Shown piece by piece: positions 29,416 through 42,130 of a stretch of DNA of 64,000 bases. Both the position numbers and the translations under genes were made by a program. The stretch is from Trametes villosa (lineage: Eukaryota > Basidiomycota > Agaricomycetes > Polyporales > Polyporaceae). A model generated the notes under the pieces. The model was not told the origin of the DNA, did not search any database, and saw only the letters and a program-made list of their open reading frames with translations. Where the stretch lies: positions 1,922,001 through 1,986,000 of the forward strand of contig PUDQ02000010.1 of NCBI GenBank assembly GCA_002964805.2, written 5' to 3'. Numbering within the stretch: the stretch's first letter is position 1; every line of letters begins with the position of its first letter.

Positions 29416-30852
29416 TCAGAACGGATACCAGAGACTGAAAGATCTCTGCTTCCGCGTCGTGTCCGGCCGCTTTAGCCAGCCAAACGCTAGCGACGACTCG
29501 GACCTGCGCTGCAGATTATTCGCGACCCTTCGTTTGCTGCTGTAGCATAACATCTCAATCAGCGAGAGCAGAAGACGCCATCAAGCAGCGAGACTCACCA
29601 AGCTGAGCATCGCCCAGGTGGCGTCCCGAAGGGCACCTGGCCCGCCGGTTGCGTCGGCGCAGAGACACCAGGTACAGAGGAAGAGGAGGCAGGGGCAGAG
29701 GCGGTAGCTTGTGGCTGCTGCAGGGTCGGAACAACGGTCGAGTTCGAACTCGGCGGCGGGATCTCCGCGTACGAGTCTACGAAGATGTCGTCCTGCGCAC
29801 CGTCCTTGAAGTTGTAAAGGTCGGTGTAGAACGGCGGCGCGTAGGTACCCTCGAACATCTGCGGCGCATGTCAATCAATGCGGATTCGGAGAGTGAAGAG
29901 AAGGCGAGCGTACGTTATTGCGCTCAGCCTGGAACCAGTAGAAGGGCTGCTTTGCGCCATATGTGCAGTTCCCCGGGACGGCGTCAGGTTTGTCAAAGTC
30001 TGGGTCCGCGCCACAACGACGTGGAAGCTGCGGCTTGGCCAGGGGTACCGCGGAGGTCGAGCCCGTCACGTTGCACTTGAAGCCAGTCATGTAGTCTAGC
30101 AGCGACGTTAGTACATACTTCAGTCTGCGTTCGTGTTCCAGCTTCTCTCACTTTGTTCACCACCGCTGTCGGGCTAACATCTACAGTTCAGCAACACGGC
30201 ATCTTGAGGATCATGAGACCAAACGCACCGAGTGTATCCAGAACCATGCGCAATGGCACCCGCCCTCGGGACACGGCGGCATCCGCGCCGGGACCGGGAA
30301 GTCCGTGAAGCGCGTCCACACACACGTCTGGTTCACGCTGAACACGGTGAAGTCCTCCGGTTGTATCTTCGTCACGTCCGACTCGTACGCGATAGCCAGC
30401 GCGCACCCCTTCAAGTCGCTGAATCCCGTCGTGTGGTATTCCGATGTGGGGCTGTTGGGGCACACATTGTCTCCTTGGCGGATGTCACCGCCCTCCGAGG
30501 AGTTGAACCAGGTCGTGGCGCCTTTGTTGCACCCGATCTCGGTGGTGGCGACTCGGCCAGCGGGGAGCTCGAAGAAGTCGCCTGGATGGGGAGGGTAGTC
30601 TAGGTGACCGTGGAACCACCATTGGTCGAAGGTGTAGTTCGTTAGAGGCGCGACGGGGCGGTTGTCGTAGGGGAAGGTCTTGTCGGTCACGTTGAAGCCG
30701 TACATGCTAGGATGCCAGATCGCTGCACAGTACGATCAGCATCATCGCCGGCTGGGGTCGTTGTAGGGTTCGTATGACTTACAAGCATGAGCACGAACCA
30801 TCCCGACACCCCATGATGCTACGATGAGCGAGAACGTCACAAAGGAGAGCAT
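29416..30852 (-). CDS. AA14 lytic polysaccharide monooxygenase, copy 3
   Basis: Exons on minus: 30852-30783, 30722-30229, 30173-30152, 30095-29914, 29858-29599 and 29539-29416 (383 aa). A 21-residue signal peptide ends MVRA and exposes His1 ([12 protein letters not shown]); His99 (SEYHTTG) and Tyr176 (EQNYMTGF) complete the copper brace. Exon sizes 494, 22 and 182 nt are identical to copy 2, so these two are the closer pair. The tail is short (Ser/Pro/Ala, about 55 residues). Without the last intron the frame stops at TGA inside the GTGAGT donor; splicing to 29539 gives a basic terminal exon ([16 protein letters not shown] ... SLWYPF) like the end of copy 2, which favours the spliced form. 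Confidence 0.9.
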
Positions 30853-30954
30853 GTCTAGCAAGCAGACGAGCACCAGGCTCAGAAAACACGGACGAGATAC
30901 GCAGGCAAGAGACTGCAGGGGGAGACGGGGCGTTTGCGCTTAGCTGGGCATCGA

Positions 30955-30960
30955 TATATA
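30955..30960 (-). promoter_or_regulatory. TATA box of AA14 copy 3
   Basis: TATATA about 103 bp upstream of the minus-strand start at 30852. Confidence 0.5.
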
Positions 30961-31543
30961 TTCGAGATGCGGCTGGCCGCGTCGGGCGGCAGCCTCGCGT
31001 CCCTGGCTATTGTTCGGTGGACAATGAGCGACCGGCGTGGATGTATGCGCTTTCACAGCCTCATCAGCGCCGCCTAGGCGGTGTTAACGCGAGTTCATGC
31101 TGAGTCGTGCATGACAGGACAGGACGCAGCGGGGCAGCAGCTTGCAGCCAGTTAGATTCGATGGTGGTGGCGAGAGTAAGAGTCGGGCGCGGCGGGATCT
31201 AACCCAGTTTGGAAAGAGGCGGGCTCAAGCGCCCGGCGCTTGAGGACATTCCAGCCACAAGCGCCTGATCTTCCTGACCACGCCGATGTGGGTTCGCGCG
31301 ACTCTCAAAGCTCTCCGTGAAACCAAGTATAGCAGACTAGCTGGATGAGATTGAAGAATAACACAACCCTGGTAATGTCGCTACCCCGGGACTCTAACCT
31401 CGACGCTAAGCCCAGGTGCTTTGCTCCGCTTGAGACCACCAACACGCTTTGTCCAGTATCGCTTGGACGATCCCCCTTTCCGCCGGTCGTTGCAAACCAA
31501 TGCGCGTCCACGCCACGGAGAGCTTGGACCCAAGCTGCGAGCA

Positions 31544-31549
31544 TATATA
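31544..31549 (+). promoter_or_regulatory. TATA box of the gene at 31643
   Basis: TATATA 94 bp upstream of the ATG at 31643. Confidence 0.5.
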
Positions 31550-31642
31550 CTCAACTTCGCTCACGAATTCCCTCAGTCTCTACTCACCAACTCATCGCTA
31601 ACTGCAGCCTACCGTCTACTTCCTCCCTAACTCCTCTTCAGC

Positions 31643-32457
31643 ATGTCTCGCGCTCGCAACGGTAGTGCTCCAGACAGCTCTTACCAGTGGCCCGGTGAGG
31701 ACACGAGGCCTTCGCGTGTTCAGTGGACGCCCGCGTACTACAGCGATGTCCACACGTCCCCCGACCCGCCAAAGGCCTTGCCCGACGTTCCCCTCGACGT
31801 GAAAAATGTAAGCGCCTCCTTAACTAGCTGTACAAGCCTCCAAATTTACCTGGTAATCCGCAGCATCGCTACTGCACGCCGCCCCCGCTGGATTCCCGCT
31901 ACATGGCCGAGCCTGTGGGCCCAAAGGACGACTTCCCCCCGTACCTCGACCGCGCCCCGTCCCCGGACGACTTCGACGAGCTCACCGGCGCGCGGCCTCC
32001 TCTTACGGTCTCCCCGAGGGACGTATACAACCCTGTAGTCGTCCAGGACGACGATAACGTGAGACGTCGCCGGGCCCAGCAGGAGCCCATTGGCCCGCCG
32101 CCCGGTCTCGAAAACAGCCCCAGACGTTCCGCCCGTAACAACGGCCAATCTCAAGCCTCGTCAAGCAGCTCTTCGTCTAAAACTGGGACGTCGTCCTCCT
32201 CGCGCTTGGACAAGGGCAAGGCCCGCGCGGGCCCTGCTGCTGCTCCGGAGCCCCCGGTCGGCCAAGCACGCTTCAAGAAGACCAGACCGGACGGCTTCTC
32301 GCCGCAGACGTCCTCCCCGCTCAAGAAAGTCGCGTTCAATGCGCAGTCCAAGAAGGCAGCTGCACCCCCTGTCCCGACCCGGTGGGAGATCCCTCCCCGG
32401 AAGCACTCCGTCGCCGTCTCCTCGGTGTGCTCGTCGGACTCCGAGTACTCCGATTAA
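31643..32457 (+). CDS. Hypothetical small basic/Ser-rich protein
   Basis: Two exons, 31643-31807 and 31864-32457 (252 aa). The first exon is Pro/Asp/Tyr-rich (WTPAYYSDVHTSPDPPKALP); the second has RAPSPDDFDEL, a basic RRRR segment, a Ser run and PLKKVAF. It ends with an acidic SSDSEYSD. No signal peptide, membrane span or recognised domain. Mostly disordered by composition. Phase-0 intron with good borders (GTAAGC/CCGCAG) and a TATA box support it as a real gene. Confidence 0.72.
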
Positions 32458-32921
32458 AACCGCGCCTTCTTGTGCTTTCGTGCAAGAGGGCGTGTCTGCT
32501 CGTGGGGGAGCAGGCAATTGACGAGGTTATCATGACATTATGCCAGGTCCTGAGGACCCGGATCCCACCCTCCTTGCTCTCTATTTCACCGTTATCATGT
32601 TCATTGCGACGTCTGTGCTCTGTATAATCTGTTCTCTATCATCCTCTCGCCATGTAGACTATGTTATCAATGGATCCTCCATACCGCAACTAGCCACGCT
32701 AAGAGCACCAGACCGACAAACGAGCGAAGGCTTCCCAAACTACATCCCTATATCCAAACAACGCTGAACCAACAATTTACACATAAGATACGATACGCCC
32801 CTTCTTCCACATATACAAACGCATACACTAGCCCCAGAGATGCTCTAACATGCCCAAGAAACGCAGACGCGCACAATAAACAACAGGTAAGGACAGGACG
32901 GGTAGAGGCCGCGACGGCCCA
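32458..32921. other. Intergenic between convergent genes
   Basis: A 464 bp AT-richer region holding the 3' ends of the gene at 31643 and of the first PHO84-like gene. Nothing else supported. Confidence 0.5.
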
Positions 32922-35455
32922 CTACGAGCTGACGGACAGGTCGGACATGCTTGCGAACTTCCGGTCGTGCGACGACACCGACGCCTCCGTACCCTTCCTG
33001 CGTCCACGTGAGGAGAACGCGGTCGGCGGCCGGGAAGGGTTACCAGGGGACTCTAGTGGGTGCAATTTGATGGGAGTGGACGCGAACTGGGTGAGGTAGC
33101 CGCTGTTGTACGGGTCGGTCGGCGTAGGGACAGCTGGCATACCAGCGTGAATATCCACGAACTATATCAGGGCGGAACCTGGAACGGAGGTACTCACGCT
33201 GTATGAAGTCGTCCTGGCTCTCGTTCGACAGCACCTCGAGCGTCTTCTGGTTCGTCTCCGGGATCAACAGCGTTGACAAGATACCAGTGAACATGAAGAA
33301 CGCGAAGATCTCCAATCTACGCCCATGTCCTATCAGCGATCACATCCACTTGAAGATACCCCTACAACCAAGAAAAGAAAAAGACTAACATGTGGTCAAG
33401 AAAGCGGTTCGGGCCTCCGACGTCCTTGAGCCACTGGAACGCGAGCTGCGCGACGACCGCGCCGAACTTGCCGCTCGCCGCGGAGATCCCGTGCGCCGTC
33501 GCGCGGTAGCGCGTCGGGAACACCTCGCCCGGCACGATGAACGTCGTCGTGTTCGGGCCGAAGTTCTGGAAGAAGTTCGCGAAGCAGTACAGCACGACGA
33601 ACGCCGCGCGCCCGCCCGAGGACGCGTTCATCCGGTCGTATGCGAACCCTGCGGAAACGCGGTCCGGTGAGCATCGAGGAACAAGGGGTGCATAGCGAGC
33701 GAGGGAGTAGGGTTACGCACCCATGATGAGGAAGAGCACGGTGAGCACTGCGAAGCCCATGAACTGGATTGGCTTGCGCCCCCAGCGGTCGATGAAGATG
33801 AACGCCGCCCAGTACCCGGGGACCAACCCGGCCAGAGACAGGATGATGTTCCCGAGACTCGCGTTGTGGAGGTTCTGGTACACAGCGGCCCCTGCTGCGA
33901 GTCCCTTCTTAGGAGAGCCAAAGCCGATAGCGCTGAGGATGATGGACGAGTTCAGCCCAAGGCCGTAGAACGCGATCTAGGATACCGAAGGATCGTCAGT
34001 CATCGCCGCCAAGCGAGAAGAAGCAGAACAGCTCACGTCCAACGCAAACCACGAGTACGCCGTTCCAAGAAGGATCTTCAAGTTCTCCCACCTCGCAAAG
34101 TACGACCGGAAGTCGTCCCGCGTCGCCTGCCGCGCGATGACCCTCTGGCCGACCGCGTCCGGATCGACGGTGTACGCCTCCGACTCGACAAGCAGCACGC
34201 TCAAGTCGCGCCCCGCTTGGCGAATGTTGCGCTCGATGTCGATGGTGAACCGCGGGGTCTCGGGGATGGTGAGCCGGAAGTAGAGCGCGACGGCGCCAGG
34301 GATGCACCCGAGCCCGATGATGAGGCGCCAGATCTGGTCGAGCGAGTGGAGGACGCCGGAGGGGTCGTCGTGCAGAAAGGAGGGTTTGTACGCGGAGACG
34401 ATTATGAAGGAGAATAGTGTAGCGGCTGTAGGACGGTGTGCATGTTAGACGCTGGCAGGCGTCACAGAAGCAGGACTCGGAGGAGCACTCACAGAGCTGC
34501 CCCCAGCCCTGGTTTGCAAAAACTGCCGTCATGACCCTACCGCGTATGTAGACGGAGGAGAACTCGGAGGAGATGACGGCACTGATAGGATAGTCGCCAC
34601 CGATACCTATACCCATCTGCGACACGTCCTGGAGTCAGATAGGGCGCTACGCCTGTCTATGAAGCGGACGTACCAGGAACCGCCAGAAGGTGAGCACCCC
34701 CATCACGCTCACGCCTATACCCGGCGCGCACAACGTCTGACCAAACGTCGCGATGATGATGAGGATGAGTTCCATGCCATCTTAAAAATCGGTGAGCGCT
34801 ACGTCGCGTCGGAGGCATACGAGAGCGAACACGTACATATGCGCTTCCGGCCTAGCACATCGCCAAGCCACCCAAACAGGAGTTGTCCGAAGAGAACGCC
34901 GGCGGGAGTGGCGATCTTAATGCCCACCTCTTGAGCAGTGGTGAGGGTGCGATTGGGCAGGCTCGAGAAGTCGGAGTCGGCGGCTGCAGCGATACATCGT
35001 GAGAACGCGCCTGTATGTCAGAGTTGCGGAGACATACCAGAGCCATATAGGTATCCGAGCATGACGGAGACTATGTTGATAGCGAATATATCATAGCTAT
35101 GATTTAGCGGGAGCGCAGGTGATTAGCCCCAAACACTACGAGGAAGCTGTTGCTGCGGAGACTCACGCGTCCGTGAAGAAGCCGGCCCCTGAGACGAACG
35201 CGACCTTGACATGGAACCACCTGCGTTACGAACAATTGAGCGTTGTGCTACCATATGCACGGCAATGAACACGTACGAGAACTTCGCATTGTCGATTTCG
35301 GTGAGCAGCGCGCGCCGGGTCTCATTGAGGTGACGAGCACCGTGTGCTGCCGCACCGGCCGGCGTAACCTTCAAGTTGCCCGCGTGGCCCATGCTTCGAT
35401 CACCGAGGACCCCCGCCTTGATATTCTCCTTCGGGAATGTAGTGTTGGTGCGCAT
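32922..35455 (-). CDS. PHO84: PHO84-type inorganic phosphate:H+ symporter, copy 1
   Basis: Major-facilitator transporter of the plasma membrane for high-affinity phosphate uptake. Eleven minus-strand exons: 35455-35277, 35220-35167, 35096-35038, 34983-34837, 34780-34674, 34616-34493, 34425-34037, 33976-33721, 33648-33390, 33316-33198 and 33133-32922 (634 aa). Family blocks in order: [115 protein letters not shown] and [13 protein letters not shown]; these include the GGDYPLS-type phosphate signature. The C-terminal tail is some 75 residues longer than in copy 2 and Ser/Arg-rich, probably a regulatory cytosolic tail. A TATATA lies near 35589-35584 on the minus strand. Confidence 0.94.
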
Positions 35456-38400
35456 GGCTGGAGTGTGATGTCGCGAAAGTGTGGGCAGCGCGGGCTTGCG
35501 CCCGATGCATGCAGGTCGCGTCGTGTCAGTGACAGAAGCCTACGGGGAGAGCGAACGCCCCCGTCCGTAGACGCGCCCGTGCTTATATAGACTGGGGAAT
35601 TGGCTCGCGCTCGGCGTAGTCCTCTCTAGAGCTCGGCGAGCGCCGCGCGCCGGGGGTCCCTCCCTAGGCTGTAGCTTCACAGCGGCTAGAGTAGAAGATT
35701 CCCTCAGACAGATGGATCGGAGCGCCCTGGATCACGTACCTTTTGTGGACGACGCGCGGCGGAGAACTGCGGATGTTCCCATATAACGGCATTGCGGGGG
35801 ACGTAACTTGAAAGCGCACACCGATAGCGCACCGGGGACGGCTCAGTATAGGATGAGGACCCCTCTTCAAGTTATTACTGCGACCGGCGTTCTGATTGCG
35901 GGGCCGCGTTCAATGATGTCGCTGCAGTCTAAACAGTCCCGAGAGCCGCGATCGTGCCTGTAATTCCGGCGGCATCCCAGGATCCCCCTAACCGCCAATC
36001 GCAACGACGAAGGGGCCCACGTGCGAGACGCAGTATCGCGAAGTTACGTTTGGGTGCCCTCTACAGCGATTGTTCATCTCTTGGCCCTGTCAGTACTTAG
36101 AGGTCCGAAAGCTGGAGGGCAATCTAGAACCGCTGTGCCACCGATGAGGTCGATCGAGTAATCGAGTAGAGTGAATTGAGAAAACGCACTTGAGCAACGG
36201 ATGACTCGGGCATACGAGTTCAGGGATTGGTATGAGTATCACGAGCCTTGCGGCACTGCAAGTTCCCGCCAGTAACACAGTTCTTGAAGCTATCGGAGCT
36301 GAGCGGACACCCTCCGAGACCCAGGGGAACTCATCGCGAGAAGCCTGCCACACTCAGGGCAGTATCAAGCCACAAGTACCGCCAAAGCGTTCCGGGACGT
36401 TAGCCACTGCGGCAGCAGTATTGGAGTATTCTCGACCTCCGGCTTCAAACAAAGAGGAATGCTGAAGGTGGGATTACAGTTGGGATGAATGAGCCTGAGT
36501 GATCTTGGATTTTTGGCAAGCGGCAGGGCGCCTGATGCCACGAGGCTACGTAGCGCCTGACGCAAAGTGCGGGCGCTAGTGTTGACGTTGACTATGAACT
36601 TGCTTGATCCGAAGCCCGTGCAGCTTGAGACGTGCCTATACTTTTCTGTATGGTGGGCCTAGTATGTCTGTGTATTCTGACTTTAGGGACATCCGAAATT
36701 CTCGCGACCTCTCGCAGACTAGCGTCAGTGGCATCGTTGCTTGTAAATGACTTATGATCCGAGTCCGTCGCGGCACGGCTGTTCATCGACGTGTGCGTAT
36801 CATCAATATGGCATTGACAGCAGCTTAAATGATTCGATTTAAGGCGCTATAATACGGCCAGAAGGTGAGTGTGTCCTAACGGGTCCTAAATCAGACTCAC
36901 ATATAGCATTCAGCTACATGCTTACGGCGATATTTGTTCCCCACAGCTCAAGGAGAAACTGTGTACCCCGTCGGGTGCTCCTGCACCAAGAGTGCATAGT
37001 GCAAGCCAGGGCCCCATCTTCGAGGTGCGCCCGGTAAGTCCTATCGTCTCTCCCGGACAGTTCGACGTTCCGATCGAGAGAACAACGTCCAGTGCGGAGC
37101 CGCGCAATGGCGCATCGCGAAGCAAAACTGTTCAGCGGATGGGGAGCTACCGAAGCGGAGAGGTTTATCTTTTACCATCTATGCCAATGCTCTGCAGTTC
37201 TGCGTAGTATAAGTGCCGGAACAAACGTGCGTCTACCTTCGGCCGCTGAGTAGGTTCGGAACCGTAACCGCCCCCTGTCAGATAGCATGACTTCCGGATT
37301 CAATTGGCACAAACTTGAAGACGGGAGAGGCGGTGCGGTACGTAGATGCTAGGTACGCACTGCATGGGGCCGTCAGTACTAAGCCACGAACTCAGACGAG
37401 CACGGGGGTAGTCCGAGACGAGCCGAAAACAGGAGGTACCCGGCGACAGTGCGTAGTACTGCACCACGGAAGGCGCCGTCATGTGCGGGCCGGTATATAT
37501 GTTAGAGCGTACTCATTCGAGCCTGGGAGGTAGTGGCGGCGACACATCCACGTTCTAGGTATGCCCAACCGACAACGAAGAGACGCACGTATCACTGACA
37601 GGAACGAACGACTATCCGCCAGACTTGCCGGACATTGCTAGCGATGTGAAACCGGACTCGGAGGGCCCCGGGCCCGAGCATCTCCATCCAACAGACATCG
37701 CTCGTCAAAATGGAAGACGGCGCGACGGCGCCCGAAGCGTCGTCAAACCTTGTACAACGATATGCATCTCCAGAAGGTGATACCAACGTCATATCACGCT
37801 TCAGTACTTCAGCGGCCGAAGTCCAGGCGGTACAGCTACGCTTCGTCCGCGGACCCGGAGACGTGTGTCCGTTTCCAGGGCAGTGCGTAGATAGCGCGCT
37901 ACTTTAGCACCAGAGACGAGCACCGAGCACAAGCCACCGTAGAAATAGCGTTGCATGGAATTCAGCTCAGCCTGGAGCACGGTGGCGTCCGCCCCTCACA
38001 ACACCCGGAACGGCATGTTCTTCGGCCTCAAGGCCTGAGCATCCCCGCAAGACACGGCCCCTCCGGGTGACAGGTAGCCGCAGGACCCGCCCTACTGTAC
38101 ACACCGCGTACAGTACTCGTACGGCACGCGGTGCCGGCGGCGAGCACCAGACCGGACAGGGACGATCATGCGCGGAATACCGCAACCCGCATGTGGGCGA
38201 CCATTTGGGACGCCGCGCCCGAGAAGCGCGGAAGTTAGATACGCAGCATGCCTTCCTACATGGGCGGCGTGTGCGGTTCCACGGGGGACACCTGGGGCAG
38301 AGGGCAACGACGTTTCGAAGTGCGGCATGTCTGAATTCTTTACCTCGTCCTGGGCCTCGCGGTGGATGCTGCGGTATGGCAGCATACACCGCCTGGCGCA

Positions 38401-40245
38401 GGACAGTTGCGACTCGACAACGCACAGACAGCTTCACTCACTTTTAGAATACTGCGAGACCTGGGGCAGATAGGAGGATCGCTACGCACGTCCCGTCCTC
38501 GGGCCGCTTTCTACCACATATAAGAGGCACACGACCTTTGGCATGTCCACAGACTCCCTGAAACGGACTATCGGGCGGAGCGCGCATGGACGGTCATTGC
38601 ACCGTGGATCTGGCAGCGTGGCACGTACGTGAAACTATATCGTGCCGGTGCTCAGCCTGGTATGACTGTGTCCCAGGCTGTAGCGCAAGGTTCAAGGGGG
38701 TGGGGCATGTGCACAGGCTGCCCGGGAGGTCCGCCTTGACAGCGGATGAGTAAGGTGCGGTCCGTGGGACGTAAACGCGGCTTCTTCGCATCGCGGACAG
38801 CGCAGCATCGGCTCTGTCGGCCTGCAGAAAAGTCCCTCTGGCATCTGAGTTCGCAGCATATGCCAGTATGTGTGGTGGACGTACCAACGAAGCACCATGG
38901 CCGACTGGGACCATCGAACACCAACAGCTCCCCGTGTCCTGCATCCGTTCCCGCGCCCGCCCCAAATCGCGATCAGATTGCACAGATCGGTATTCAATGT
39001 GCTGGGCCCGTCGTTCCTGGAAGAAGCGTGAAGGAAAAGACTCAATGCACCAGGCGTGCGGGGCTAGGCACCGAAATAGCCTGCCCGCGAGCGCCGGGAA
39101 CGTTCCGTTGCAAGAAGCACGGGCGCGCTGCGGAGAAACGTGTCGAGAGAAGCACGAGAAAGGGAAGTGCGGCCGCCCGAGATCGCGGAAAGTTTGCTAG
39201 AATGGGCCGCGTGTATAGACAACCCAGGCGCAGTTAATGGCCTCGGAGCGGAAGACTCACCGATATTCGAGTCGACGTCGACAGCTCGGGCTCAGTCCAG
39301 CCACACTAGTGGTGCTAGGACTTACCGGAGCAAGGAGAACATCTGACTTGGCTCCTTGGGGAGGCCGTGAAGCAAGCAACGGTAGTTTCTCAGCGAACAG
39401 CATCATCGACGCCCTGGTTCAGGGTGCAAGTATGCCGGCAACTACTTCCTCGCAGTCCACCGCTTGGAGACAGGCTATGACGAGGAGGGCTCGTCCTACC
39501 GATCTTCGGGTGTATGCGGGTTCTGCAATCGAACGTTCGCTGTAATTCAGGTAACACTCGGACCAGGGGCGGCGTACCAGAAGCGGTGCAAAGAGTAGCG
39601 TCTGCACATGGGCCAGAAGCGGGGCGCTGTCGCGGCACACCCGACTTCGACGAATGCAGCATGGTCTACGGAGCTGATGTGATCCGTATGATGGCGCCCT
39701 GCGAGCCCAAGAGGGCGCAGCGCCAGCGGATCCGCGCCGTCGACGAATGTGTGTGGTGTCGTGTGGCCTCGCGGCGAGCGTAATGAGGCCAAGGGGGAGG
39801 TACGCGGGAGAAGATATCCACCGCCGTCGGGGAAAGATGTGCCAGTGCGGAGTGGCGGGGCGGGGCCTGGACGGACGACCGCTGCGCGACCCCGCTCAAG
39901 ATCAAGAGGGCGGGAGAGTCAACGAGAGGGCGCCTCGCGAGAACGTGCGACGAGTTCATCACTTGCCGCATTTGGGCAGCCCACCGCGCGCGCTGATTGG
40001 CCGGTTAGTACGAACGTGCAAGGAACAGCGCCGTCCGTAGCCTGGAAAACTGTCGCCCGAAAGAAAGTTGCGTCCGCCCAGACTTGTGCTCGTTTGATCA
40101 CTTTCGGGACGCTGGCTGCCGGGGATGTCGCCCTGGAACTTAAAAGCAGCCCTGGGGCCGCAGGGGCGCTCTCCCCATCCCTCACGTCGCCGACCCACGC
40201 TCCCCTCCCACCCTTCCGCCCGCTACCATCCCGCGCTCCTTCGAG
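35456..40245. other. 4.8 kb gene-free gap between the two phosphate transporters
   Basis: No recognisable gene, transposase, reverse transcriptase or long terminal repeat on either strand. Base composition is lower in GC than the flanking genes, and the many short open frames are unrelated to anything I know. It contains both transporter promoters at its ends and one CACGTG palindrome (about 36018-36023), the core that Pho4-type factors bind. Could be a decayed mobile element or simply a large regulatory spacer. Confidence 0.5.
35584..35589 (-). promoter_or_regulatory. TATA box of PHO84-like copy 1
   Basis: TATATA (TATATAAG on the minus strand) about 130 bp upstream of the start at 35455. 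Confidence 0.5.
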
Positions 40246-42130
40246 ATGGCAAGTTCCTACGTGGCCGACAAGACTTCGACGAGCAGCGCAGAGGGGCAGC
40301 TCCCCAGCCTGCAGAAGGGGGTCCACTCCAACGCCTACGCGCTTGACGAGAAGCGTAGGGCCGCCCTCGCTGAGATCGACTCGGCCAAGTTCTCGTGAGT
40401 GCCCCTGTCTCTCGCAAGCGGGTCGTGTGCGCTAAGGGATGTCCTCCGTTCCAGTTGGTTCCATGTGAAGGTCTGCATGGTTGCCGGTGTCGGCTTCTTC
40501 ACCGATGCCTACGACATCTTCGCGATCAACATCGCGTCGACCATGCTGGGATACGTCTACGGCCCCAACCAGGCGTTGACTCCCAACCAGGATCTCGGCA
40601 TCAAGGTCGCCACTCCCGTCGGTACTCTTGTCGGACAGCTCCTCTTCGGTTGGCTCGCGGATATCGTTGGCCGCAAGCGGATGTGTAAGTCGCAATCGCA
40701 ATCGTACCTCCATTCTCAGATTTACTAACCCGCGAGCAGACGGTGTTGAGCTCATGCTCATCATTATCGCGACCTTCGGTCAGGCGATCTCTGGTCACGG
40801 CCATGCTGTCTCTATCATTGGTGTCCTCGTCGTGTGGCGGTTTATCATGGGCGTCGGAATCGGTGGTGACTATCCCCTCTCGGCCGTCATCTCCTCCGAG
40901 TTCGCGTCGACGCATCTGCGCGGTCGTCTCATGACCGCCGTTTTTGCAAACCAAGGTTGGGGACAATTCTGTACGTCTTCGCGCTGCTTTCCGACTGGCG
41001 CACACTTCTGACAATCTTACGCAGCTGCTGCGCTCGTCGGTTTCATTGTGGTCACCGCGTTCAAGAGCGCGCTCATGCACGACGACCCCAAGGTTCTCGC
41101 GCACGTCGACTTCATGTGGCGTCTCCTCATCGGTCTCGGCTGCGTGCCCGGCGCGATCGCCCTCTACTTCCGTCTTACGATCCCCGAGACGCCCCGCTTC
41201 ACGATGGATGTCGAGCGCAACGTCAAGCAGGCGACCCAGGACGTCGACAACTTCCTCACCACCGGCTCGTACTACGTCGACCCCGACGCGGTCGTCGAGC
41301 GCGTCCAGGCGCCCAAGGCTTCCCGCAAGGACTTCGCCTCGTACTTCGGCCGCTGGGAGAACATGAAGCTCCTCATCGGTACCTCGTACTCGTGGTTCGC
41401 GCTCGACATCGCCTTCTACGGCCTCGGCCTGAACTCGTCCATCATCCTGACCGCGATCGGCTTCGGCTCGCCCGACAAGTCGCTCACCGGCACCGCGAAG
41501 GTCTTCCAGAACCTGAAGAACATCACGATCGGGAACATGGTGCTCTCCGTGGCTGGCCTCATCCCCGGCTACTGGGCGACGTTCCTCGTGATCGACCGCT
41601 GGGGCCGCAAGCCGATCCAGCTGATGGGCTTCATCATGCTCACCATCCTCTTCGTCATCATGGGCTTCGCGTACGACAAGCTGAACGCGTCCGAGTCGGG
41701 CCGCAACGCGTTCGTCTTCCTCTACTGCCTCACGAACTTCTTCCAGAACTTCGGGCCGAACACGACGACGTTCATCGTCCCCGGCGAGGCGTTCCCCACG
41801 CGCTACCGCTCGACCGCGCACGGCATCTCCGCCGCGAGCGGGAAGCTCGGCGCGATCGTCGCGCAGGTCGGGTTCGGCAAGCTCGTCAATATCGGCGGGA
41901 AGAACGCGTTCGTCAAGCACCTGCTGGAGATCTTCGCGTTCTTCATGCTCACGGGTGTCTTCTCGACGCTCCTCATCACGGAGACGAACCAGAAGAGTCT
42001 CGAGGACATCTCCGGCGAGAAGCAGGAGGGCTTCATCGATGGTGAGCATCCCCTCCCCCCCGCCTCTCACAGAGCTGTATGCTGACTTGGTTGTGCCGTA
42101 GGTGTTGCTGCAGAGCGCGACGCAGCATAG
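40246..42130 (+). CDS. PHO84: PHO84-type inorganic phosphate:H+ symporter, copy 2
   Basis: Second high-affinity phosphate transporter of the major-facilitator superfamily. Five exons: 40246-40394, 40455-40684, 40740-40970, 41025-42041 and 42102-42130 (551 aa). Blocks include [101 protein letters not shown] and [20 protein letters not shown]. It is a clear paralogue of copy 1 but has lost, or never gained, most of the introns in the second half: one 1,017 bp exon covers what copy 1 splits into five. Its C-terminus is short (FIDGVAAERDAA). Upstream, TTAAAAG near 40140 may serve as a weak TATA element. Confidence 0.95.

Larger units (their letters stand above)
30853..31642. other. Intergenic, divergent promoter region
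   Basis: A 790 bp region between AA14 copy 3 (minus) and the gene at 31643 (plus), with one TATA element facing each way. No coding sequence supported. Confidence 0.55.

Noticed and set aside
29597..29602. Stop of AA14 copy 3 at the TGA following SAW
   Set aside because: The TGA lies inside a perfect GTGAGT donor; splicing gives a basic tail matching copy 2 with the same intron phase.
31380..31420. Possible tRNA B-box on minus (GGTTAGAGTCC)
   Set aside because: One mismatch in the invariant C, no matching A-box and no acceptor stem.
35456..40245. Retrotransposon or DNA transposon in the phosphate-transporter gap
   Set aside because: No polymerase, integrase or transposase motif, and no terminal repeats found by eye; decayed element remains possible but unsupported.
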